A stretch of DNA of 64,000 bases from Gigantopelta aegis (Eukaryota > Mollusca > Gastropoda > Neomphalida > Peltospiridae). The notes under the pieces were generated by a model. The model was not told the origin of the DNA. It worked only from the letters and a program-made list of their open reading frames with translations, and searched no databases. Every line of letters begins with the position of its first letter. Within the stretch, counting starts at the first letter, position 1. Positions 43,301-55,200 of the stretch are shown piece after piece. The stretch covers positions 34,968,550 to 35,032,549 of the forward strand of contig NC_054711.1 in the NCBI RefSeq assembly GCF_016097555.1, in the 5' to 3' direction. A program made the translations under genes and the position numbers.

Positions 43301-46300
43301 ATATGGGCACTGGAACCCATCACACCTGAGACAAATCCAACACCACATATGTAACTACATCTAGCCTCACAACCAGAGAAATAAATGAATGAATGAATGA
43401 ATGAATGAACAAACAAATGAATGAACAAACAATTGATATAACAAGACTCCAGCATTCAATGAAAAAGGTTATTTTAGCATTTCGATGCAGCATAATAGAA
43501 TGCCATCCAAAGAAAGGAATGATTTGGGAGACTCACCTTGAAACCGTCTTTCCTAATAGCAAACATCACTTCCAGCATGTACTGTACTCGCTGGTTCACG
43601 CTACCTTGATGCAAGATATTACGGAGCTGGTCGAATACAGCTGAAAACACAAATCAAATTATTATCAAATACAGCGCAATGTTCGATAAAAGTAAGAGAC
43701 AGAAAAAAACCCTACTAAAACATGGCCTATCTTGTTAAAAAATTGTTGAAAATAATATTCTTTAATAGGATACAAAATGATTTTTAATAGGAAAGGAAAG
43801 GAATATTTCTGTCATGGTTCCTCGTCACATTTTTAACCACAGCTAGTTAGTGTCTAACATATTGTTATTTTGAAACTTGATCGAAAAAGGGAAAGACTGG
43901 AATCCAGCTATCACCACATAGGATGTTCCTACTGACTACACAGCAAGGGACCTTTTATATGTACTTTTCCAAAGACAGGAAAGCACACATCACAGTCTTT
44001 GATGTACCGTTTATGTGCCAGTGCGAAAAATCAATATGACATGTTTTTCAGAATAATTTTTCTTTTGTTTCATATAATGCAAAAAAAACCCACCCTTTTA
44101 AATGAAACAAAATATCTGAGAAACATATTGTTAAAATTTAATATTTTAAAAGAAAAAAAATTGTTGTGTCATAATCAGGTTGAAACTGAAGTCCCAAAAG
44201 AAAAAAAGAAAAAAAAGCTAATATTAACCAATCAGGAACAAGCTTTCAAATGAATGCAACAGGGTCATCAACATGCTCAAATCAGACTGAAAATATATCA
44301 GTAAGAACGCATTTATTCCTTGTATTCAATATCCAGTGAACACTGTTGCCTATCACCTGTAAAAAACATCTCTGAACGAGCAAATTGACAACGTTTAGTA
44401 TGAACATTTACCATTGATTCCTCTCGGCGATACTTCTGTCAGTTTGGAACCACACTCCTTGAGGAAGCCGACGGCCACCTCCACCGAGTCATCAGTCGGG
44501 TTCTCTAACAGTAGAGTGAGAATCTCCAGACACAGCACCTCGTGAGCCTGTTAAACATTTTAAAACTATATTAGAAAATCTCTAACAGTAGAGTGAGAAT
44601 CTCCAGACACAGCACCTCGTGAGCCTGTTAAACAAAGTAACTCAGTTAGTCACCATTTTAAACTATATTAGAAAATCTCTAACAGTAGAGTGAGAATCTC
44701 CAGACACAGCACCTCGTGAGCCTGTTAAACAAGGTAACTCAGTTAGTCACCATTTTAAACTATATTAGAAAATCTCTAACGGTAGAGTGAGAATCTCCAG
44801 ACACAGCACCTCGTGAGCCAGTTAAACAAGGTAACTCAGTTAGTCACCATTTTAAACTATATTAGAAAATCTCTAACGGTAGAGTGAGAATCTCCAGACA
44901 CAGCACCTCGTGAGCCAGTTAAACAAGGTAACTCAGTTAGTCACCATTTTAAACTATATTAGAAAATCTCTAACGGTAGAGTGAGAATCTCCACACACAC
45001 AGCACCTCAGTGAGCCTGTTAAACAATATTAGTAAATCTCAGTTAGTCACCATTTTAAACTATATTAGAAAATCTCTAACAGTAGAGTGAGAATCTCCAG
45101 ACACAGCACCTCGTGAGCCTGTAAAACAAGGTAACTCAGTTAGTCACCATTTTAAACTATATTAGAAAATCTCTAACAGTAGAGTGAGAATCTCCAGACA
45201 CAGCACCTCGTGAGCCAGTTAAATAGATAATGACTTGTTAACAGTATAAACCTGACATCCTACATCATTAACTAGTTCTTATCTTTATCCTGCAGACAAT
45301 AAACATTAAGGGGAAAAGCTATTATTTCTGTTATTTTAGCTACATGGTATAATGACCTAGACGTCAAATGAGCAATTTTGTAATGTAGCTATGTATATGT
45401 TACATATGTGATGTCAAAATGGATAATCTGTTAGTATATGTTTATGACTGCTTTACTCGGTCATCATAATCAGCCAATAAAAACAGTGGTTGCAGGATAA
45501 ACAAGTTAACTTAGTTAACTACCACTTTAAACTCAAAATAGAAAACGACGCCTCAGGCTATTTTTAAACTACAGTTATTTGATGCCTAACATATCGTTGT
45601 TTCAACATTTGGTCGAGAGAGAAAACCACATCAGCTACTCTTAGCAATAACACAACAAGATATCTTTTACAGGCATTTCCTCATAGCTAGAACAGTATAC
45701 AGGGCTCGAACTTAACAACAGCACCGATGGCAATTGCAGTCATTGAGATATAAATTACCGTAGGTCGGGAGCATCACGTCGGTAAAGTTCCTCAATGATG
45801 GCAAAATGTATACACCAGTACATTATCTGCCAATATAATATTAGTACATTTAAAATATGTCTACACACAACAAAATAACCTTTCAGTCTTATTTATTTGC
45901 TTCAGAATTTTTTTTTTTTTTAAACTGCCATGGCCAGGCTTTAAATTGTCGTCGGTGGGCTGTTTTACACGGGGCAATTTTGTTTTTAAATTGCTGTAGG
46001 AGACAAATTCTTAAGATCAAGCCCTGAGTATATACCACAGCCTTTGATATACCGTATATTGCCGTGTATTAGCCGACTCCTTGTATAAGCCGACCTCTTA
46101 GTTTGATCCTAAATATCAAGTACAAAATCATCGGCCTCGTGTATAAGCCGAAGTCATCTTTTGTCCAGTCGTACATTGTATTGGTTTCAATAATACTGTC
46201 AACAGATAGACTTGTGCCTTTCTTTTCATTGTATTTTTTCCCCTTTAATTATAACAGACACGGTAATCGTCATCTCAATGCTAACATCTTCCATGCCGTG

Positions 46301-49300
46301 CAAAAATAATTTAGCACTGATAAATCATAACAGGAAAATAAACAATTCAAGCTGTAACAACATATTGCACATAAGTAATTAAATTATTCACTAGACAGCA
46401 AATAATAAACTCATTAAGGCATGTTTAATCCCTGTTTTCCCCTCCACACAGAAAAACGATTCTGAGGTCCATGGCTGTTGTTTACACAAAATTGTGTAAT
46501 CCAATCAAATAAAAGCTTACAAAATGATATAAACAGAGGTGTCAAACAAAGATGGCGGAACATGTTTTTACCATTGAAATGACAATAAAACAAGTAATTT
46601 TTATTATTATTCATCAAACTATTAATGCATTCAAGAACAAAAAACTACATAATATTGCATGATGGGGTGTATTATTTATACTGTGCACAAATTATTGTTA
46701 CATAAGCTGTGAAAGGCTCTAAGGGTCTGATCAAAATTTGTTAGTCGGGGTCGGGAGCGATTTCGATCTGAATTTTATGAACCAATTTGTTGCCTCTCTT
46801 CTTTTGGAAAGTATTTCTAGACTTTAAAAGTCGGCTAATACACGGCAATATACGGTACCAGTCATGGGGTACAGGTTAGAACAGAGAAAAAACCCTGATA
46901 GCATACAGACTGATCGACCCAGTGACTCAATGCAGTTCAGGTGAACACTTTACCACTGAGCTATATACCACTGAGCTATATACCACTTAGATTAATGTTC
47001 GGATACCAAATCAAATTAAAAAAAAAAATTGATCAAAGACTGCAAAACTTTAACACTGAGCTACACACAAATGTTGATACTGTCATCGCTGGTGCTAAAA
47101 AAACGAATACATAAAAATTCAAAACAACCAACCCACAGAGACCAGAAATTAATAATTTTAAACACTAAACAAAAACATTTTTAAATCCCTTCAAAATGGC
47201 AAATTAAAAATGAGCTACATGGCATAATTTTTTGAAAGTTTAAATTACTATACTTAGAAACAAATACGGTATTATCATGACATCACTAGAACACATTGAT
47301 TTATTAATCATCGGCTATTGGATGTCAAACATTTGCTAATTTTTACATAGTTTTAGCGAGAAAAACCACTAGTTTTCCATTAGCAGCAAGGGATCTTTTA
47401 TATGCACTATCCCACAGACAGGATAGCACATACCATGGCCTTTGATATACCAGTTGTGGTGCACTGGTTGGAACATGAAATAGCCCAATGGGCCCACCAA
47501 CCGGGATCGATTTCACACCGACCACGCATCAAGCAAGTAATTTACCACTACGTCCCCCTCCCCCGACCAGGTTGAAAGTGTCCAAGTCTTACCACTTGCT
47601 GATTTACAAGATGTGCCACAATCCGAGTTGTTGTCAGACATAACGTCTTGTCGTTTCTACGGTAACCTTTCTTGAACTGGAGGACAACTCTACGCAACAG
47701 AAGCTCTCCTATTTGAGGAAACTGAAATGTGAGAAGATGGCAGAAAATAAAAACATTAGTCAAGGGTACATAACAATCTCAAGTGCAATCTCAAGTGCAT
47801 CAGCATAGGAGATACGAGTGTCGAAGTTCACCTTTTTGAAACATGTCAAATGTTATACTGCATCAACACAGGAAATAAAATTTTACAATATCAGTGGTTG
47901 ATGACCGATTTAAATAACACACAATTTAACATAGAACACATTTGATTAATTAATCATCAGCTACTGGATGTCAAACATTTGGTAATTCTGACACACAATC
48001 ATTAGAGGAAACCTGCTACATTTTTCTATTAGCAGCAAGGGTTCTTTTATATGCACTTTCCCACAAACCCGAAAGTTGTGGTGCACTGGTTGGAATGAGA
48101 ACAAACCCAATCAGTTGAATGGATCCATCGAGGTGGTTCGATCCTGCGACACATGCACCTCCAGCAAACACTCAATCGACTGAGATCAATCCTGCACCAC
48201 ACACAATTTGTGCAATAGATCACTGTATTGTAAACTATGCAAATACCTTTGTGTTTATGATGGATACTAGAGCAGCATAGACGTGGGTAAATGTTGGTGA
48301 TAAAGTCTGAGCCTGTAGAATCGACCGCACTAAAAGACCCCTGTTAAACAATAAAAACAATTTCTGTAAATTACACTTAGTTAATATCACACTGGTTAGT
48401 TTTAAGTGCAAATTTGCACCTTTGAGAAAGTTCATGACATATTTTCACATATAAACAACGTAGCACATTTTCACAATGTGTAAATTCAAAAACATGAAAA
48501 AACATACAACTAAAACAGAAATGTTTACAGTAAAATCGGATTAAAAATTAACAAATATAACTCACATTGCATTATGGATTTATGAAAGATTGTCAGTGTA
48601 CATGGTCTGCTGTGAAATAAAAATTCTAAATTTAGTATGTCAACAATTAGAATATATCACAAGGAAGAAAAAACCCACTTCTTCCACTTCCTGTCATGTC
48701 TGGAAAAATTTGGGAAAGTGGTGAATCGAAAGACTTGCAATAAACTTACTTAAGTTGTACTTGTTTCAGAACTGGAAACAAAATAAACTTATAAAACCTT
48801 GTTCATTTTACATTATTTATTTACTAAATACAGTAGAATCTCGTTGGGTCGAACTCGAAAGGGTCAAATATACCGCAACACTCGAACCAAAAACGAAGTC
48901 GAGAGTTACACTTACTGTATGTAAATCACATGGTTAGGTTGAACTACCATAAGGGTCGAAAACTTTCTTAAGCACCAATGGGGTTCAAGCCAACAGGATT
49001 CAACTGTAGTTATCCTTTTAATTCATTTAACAAAAATCTAACAGCTTACCCATTTCCATTTCAGGAGAGTGATTTTCCACTCGCCTTAATTTTGCTCACG
49101 GCAAAGACTACATCATCATTTTCTATTAGTTTCACTTTCATTATTCTTACAGATAAAGGTTTTTTTTTTAAAAATCCACATGCTCACCTTCCTCTAACAA
49201 TATTTTCCTGAAACAATTCTCTAACAACTGGGATGATGTTGGAAACGTTCACTTTGTTCACCAAACCATTAATACTCTTCTTGAGATTTTCCCACGAAAT

Positions 49301-52176
49301 CCGCTGATACGCCACGCTGAAAACAAAGATCAAATCACACGATTAATATGTACTGTTTGGGACTGAGAATTCAAACAAGAATACTGGTCAAGTACATGAT
49401 ACACCTGTCAAAGAGTTTAACAGAAAGTTTGTTTGTTTTGTTTAACGACACCACTAGAGCAACACTGATTTATTAATCATTGGCTATTGGATGTCAAACA
49501 TTTGGTCATTTTGACATGTAGTCTGAGAGAGGAAACCCGCTAACATTTTTCCATTAGTAGCAAGGGATATTTTATATGCACCATCCTACAAACAGATAGC
49601 ACATACCACAGCCTTTGATATACCAGTTGTGGTGAACTGGCTGGAACGAGAAGAGTTTGACAAAGAAGCACACACATTAATGGATTGTTACGTGTATGAT
49701 CGATTACAATGGTGTGGGATGGATCAACTACTGATGGTACTGCACCAAATGGAGAAATTGCTGTCTGATTTAAGTTACTGTACTTTATTAGAGAGAAACA
49801 GTTTATTTAAGTAATGTAAAGTAAATCATCTTAGCTTCTTCAATGGATGAGCAAAATATTTCTGTTATATTCAGAATCTAGACAAATTATGTTATTTATG
49901 TCTGACAGGTCAGTTATCTAGTAGAATGAAGAACAGTAGGTTTGGTTGACCTAGTGATGATATGAAATACTGCCATCCCAATCTGTACTTACATACAAGG
50001 TTTGATGAAATGAATGGATGATATGTCCCAGACAAGAAAGTTAACACACAGATGGACATATGGATGGACAATGACGACCACTCAGACACTGGCGTATTTC
50101 CAGGGGTATGTTCTTTATGGGTATCATGAAATAAATTCAGGTACTGGACAACAACTTACACTCAATAGGTTCTTTGATAATTTGTTGCTTAGTGCATAAG
50201 CAAACTGTGTATCTCTTAAAAATGCAACCGACTTGTTTATTTTGCACAAGAACATACCACTCGACTTGTGCAATAAATAGGAAGTGAAAAGAATGTATGT
50301 GAAGTTCTGTATATGTATCAAACACGTTGACAGAAAAACAGAGAGGAAACCCACTACTGCCACATAGGTTACTCCTACTGAAAAGCCAGAAGGTACCATT
50401 TATAACCACATACCCATAGACAGGACAGTAGGGAACAATATTTCAAAATCTTAGGAACCTAACTCAGCTGAAATGATTTTCACCAATAGTCCGTCCCACG
50501 GGGAACACCTTTTATCATACTATGGAATTCACTACAAGTTATTTATTTCTGAGCTGAATGTTTTCTAAATTGGACACAAAAATAGGTGGGGGTTTTCTTA
50601 TTTCCGAAACAAAACAAAAAAATTATTTACAAAAAACATTGCGGTAGGAAGATGGAACGGACTATAGGTAACTAATTGTTTGGTTACATACATTAGTAAA
50701 TACAAGTCTCATGATCCCCAATTTATAACTCTTAATTGTAGAAAGCAACGGTTCAAGATATACCTGACTGGCAATTTGTGTGAATTTAAAGTTGTGGAAG
50801 CAACACATGAACATGATGAAAGTTTGTATAAAATATAGTGTCCTGCATAGTACATACTACAGCCATTATGTACGAGTCATTGGGTACTGGTAGGGATAGG
50901 AAAAATTAATTCACCAATGATGGTCAATCTCCGTAGGGAACATTTTGTTTAGTGACAGTTGGTGATCAGTTGAAAATTGAGTACCATTTAACGTTTTAGA
51001 ATTGTGTAGCAATCTCTGAAATTTGTGTAGCGAATAGAAAAATATTGTCCGCTCAGGCAAGCACTCGATACCTAGGCTGCATACCTCCACACAAGTAAAA
51101 TACGCTCAAAGACGCTAATATCAACTTGAATAACACCATTTAAATACATGTATTTGTTGCATATCACTCGAATAAGCATTGGTCCATTTGTCTTGACAGT
51201 GAAAATCTGCTCAGACAAGCTAAATGTACCTCAATGGTTGTCCAGTGGACAAATAAAAATGTATAACGCGGTTTCATTTTGAGAAACCAAAAACATTGCC
51301 CTTGGATTTGAAGAAAACTAACAACTGAACTTATTTAGACAAGTGAAAATATTGGTGGACAAGTGGACTTCTATAGTCCTTCCCACCAGGGAAAGTCATT
51401 TTCTTACTGTGGTATGTACTACAATTTATTTATTTCTGAGCAGATTGTTTTCTATATTGTACACAAAAATAATGTGGGTTTTTGTTATTTCCAAAACACT
51501 TTTACTGTTCTTCTTACGTTAACTTAAACTGAAATTATTTACAAAATATCAATATTCATGGGGGCTGGGAAGGACAACAGACGTACTTGTTTGGTGGACT
51601 AGTTTTGAACCCACCTGCTCTTGTCTGTAATCTGTTCCTGCATCATTCTCAATCTAGCAGGGGGTATGTAGGCACCCCCAGTTCGGCCGGTGAGTGCTGC
51701 CACGCCCTCTGCTGTGTTTTTCTTGACGGGCTCCGGTGCGGTGGTCGAGTTCCCCGGCTGTGTTTCAGACTGTTTCTGAGCCTTGTCTGCTGATCCACTG
51801 AAAACAAGAAAACTTTCTTAAATATTCAACATTCAGGAAGGAAGGAAGGAAATGTTTTATTTAACGATGCACTCAACACATTTTATTTACGGTTATATAA
51901 GGCGTCGGACATATGGTTAAGGACCACTGTTGCCACTTCATGGGCTACTCTTTTCGATTAGCAGCAAGGGATCTTTTATATGTACCATCCCATAGACAGG
52001 GTAACACATACCACGGCCTTTGATGTACCAGTCCTGGTACACTGGATGGAGCGAGAAATATCCCAAATGGGCCCACTGATGGGAATCGATCCCAAACCAA
52101 CCCTGCATCAAGCAAGCCTTTACCACTGGGCTACATCCAGCCCCGTAATTTCCATAAATCCCAATCCAATTGTTGT

Positions 52177-52211
<35 letters not shown>

Positions 52212-55200
52212 GCCATTTCTCCTAATTTCAAGGACTTTTTACAAATTATAAACTGCGGGTATTGAAATATGTTAAGAACAGTCCTTCAGGTTACCAGGAG
52301 GTAATTGTATTAAACAAAAACTACACCTGACTGGGCTAGCTCTGGGTGTAGACAATTTTACCAAGTTATCTAAATTCCGAACCAAAATGTTAACAACTAC
52401 CAAAAACTGCTCTCCTACCATTATTTTTTGTTAGATTTTACCCACATTTTGTCCAGACAGAAATCTTGAAAAAACCATTACAATGACACAGATTCCACAT
52501 ACTAGATGATAACTATGTCACCTATATGCTTTTTGCCCTAAGCAATCTCAGCGAAGTCGATATAGGTGACATAGTTATCATCTAGTATGTGGAATCTGTG
52601 TCATTGTAATGTTTTTTCACAATTTGTGTCTGGACAAAATCTGAGGGAAATGTAGCTGTAATTAAAGGTAGGAGAGTAATTTATTGTAGTTGTTAACAAT
52701 TTGGTTCGTACTTTAGTAAACTCAAAAAAATTGCAGAAACCAAATTTTTTTCTCTCCAAAATTATCAATCATGCTGCCATGAAATTCTTTTGCCAAATTA
52801 AAATAGAATTCGCCAGTTATGTTTAAAATTCGTAGTTAGTGAATTTGTGGAGTGCCAGAGCTAGCCCTGCCTGAATTGTGATCAGTTGCATGTTATTCAA
52901 CTATAAAATACCCTTACAAGTACTGATCAGTAGAATGAATAACACCAATGTATTAGTATGTCTGTACAGATATAGTTTGTACTACAATGGAAACGTAAAA
53001 ATTTCATAATTGTTTTGATACCAGGCCCGTAATTTACAATAACCGGCACATAAATAAATATTCACCAAATACTTTTCGTTTAAGGCTAGTAATGGGTAAT
53101 TTTGGGTCCAGATTTTCTAAGCTGTTTTAGCACTACGATATCATCAAACCATCACAACCTATGGCGTGTGTAGCCTACAATGGTTTAACGATATCACTGC
53201 CCTAAAATAGCTTTGAAAATCTGTAGTCCAATTACTAAAAGCAGGAGTTCTGAACTTGCATATTCCACCAATAGTTTTTTCTCTCTCAGATCATGAACGT
53301 AATATGGCCAGCTACGAAAAAATAGGATAGTTTGAGATGAGAAGAGGGATCATGATTGTATGGACCTCAGAGATGTATTTTTTAACATTATATAACTAAA
53401 ATATAACAGAATCACCAGCTAAATAACAGATTTCTATTTCACCTGCTAAGGAACTACACTTTTTGCGATTCACAGGACGCTATTGTGAAGCGTGACATCT
53501 CATGGAAAAACTAGTTACGAGTCACTGGTTCAGACAAAGTAAAAAAGAAAATGACATGGCATCTCGGGCAATCGATCCTATGAACAATCGCACCTCAGGT
53601 GTGTGTGCTACCACTGAGCTACACTTGTCCCCACCTCTACTACAAACAACACAAAGAGCACCAGATGTCATTCAGAAAATAGAGATATGTACCTGATATA
53701 TTTACCTATCTACCCCATCTTTATTCGTTTTATCATCACTGCCTCTCTCCCTCCGTTCCTCATTTCTCTCACGTCTTCCGTCATCCCTGCGATCATTCCG
53801 TCGATCTCGCCAATCACTCCTTTCTTCTCTCTCTCTCCGTGTTGAATCCCGCCGATTGTAATCTCTGTCGGAGTTCTCTTTTCTTCTCTCATTCCCGTAA
53901 TCAGGTCGATTCGAACGATCGTTGTATCTGTCGTCTTTATCGTTTCTTCTTTCGTTTTCCTCTCTTCTGTCTTTTTCTTTCCTCCTGTCCCTTTCTTCTC
54001 TCCTGTCTTTTTCCTCTCTTCTGTCTTTCCGATCCTTGCTTCGACTCCGTGATCGTTTATCTCTTCCTCTTCTCCTGTCTGTCGATTCCCCGTTAATTTC
54101 ACGGTTAACACTTACTTCATTATCATCCTGTTCTTCTTCGCCATAGTCCACCAGTTTCTTCAAGCTGAAATATATTTTCTAATGAAAACTTGCTTTCAAA
54201 ATAATTTTTTAATATTTTAATATTAAAGTATTGAAGTTTTTTGGAATACCCAATTTTCTCAAAACTTTAGTTTGTATAAAATCAGGAAATTCACCCCCAT
54301 TTTTAAAATAAAATTACAGTTACGAAAATTTTGAAATAAAAACAGACTACCTGCAATTATACAAGTGTTCTCGCTACTCCATTTTGCTGCCCTCCTTTCA
54401 CTTTCAAGTTCTGCTGCCCTCCATTATTTTCCCGCACCCTACTATATTTTACAATATATGGTAACCAAGCTTTCCCTCTCTTTCTGTTTTTTTTGTTGCT
54501 TTTTGGGGGGTTTTGTTGTTTTTAACAACTACAGATGTTTAAAAAATAAATAATAAAATAAAAATAAAATCACTACTACCTTTCAGCCGATGGGGCCTCT
54601 TTCCTTACGTCTGGTTTCTAAAATAAAGAGAATTTTCTTTTATTGTAACAAATCAATAATGTGAAAAATGTGCAGGTACAACTACAGGTAAAACTGAAGA
54701 GGAAGGGGAATCTCACAAAATCTTTAATTATTTATCACACAATTAAAATAAAATTAAGAAGCTGTTCACAAGAGTACAAGTGTACAAAGAGTATGTCATT
54801 TTGCTAAGCCCTCCACTACAATCCCCCTCTAAGTCTTAAAAATGTACAAAAATTTATGCTGGCATCAACACTCTCTGTAAGTATTTGTTAAAATACCGAC
54901 CTCCATTTAAGAGGGCCTAAATGTATCACTCACCTGAGATTACATACAATTGTACATGATATAGTTCAAGGAGTCATTTTCACCTCCCCTTAGCATGGGA
55001 GGTGGGTTTTTCAGTATTAGAAGTATTACAAAATTATTAATATCAATGTTTAATACAGTAATGTCTTAAATGGCTCCCCACAATTTAAGTTCAGAGAGCA
55101 ATTACAACCTGAAGTCTAAACTGGTGATACAAATAATTGTGAACAGCCCCTAAAGCATGTAATTAAATAAATGTATGTAACAACAATTTAACAACAAATG

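Larger units (their letters stand above)
45556..46985 (-). mobile_element. Old SINE split by two nested insertions
   Basis: SINE pieces lie at about 45556-45709, 46027-46051 and 46856-46985 (core ... CACAGCCTTTGATATA / CCAGTCATGGGGTACAGG ... CCACTGAGCTATATACC). They are interrupted by 45710-46026 and 46052-46855. Removing both insertions restores a contiguous but diverged SINE. Intron between exons 8 and 9. Confidence 0.8.

Noticed and set aside
48755..49211. Plus-strand frames in the intron between exons 6 and 7
   Set aside because: No homology. They are interrupted by the CWC22 exon 6 donor region and lack start or splice context.
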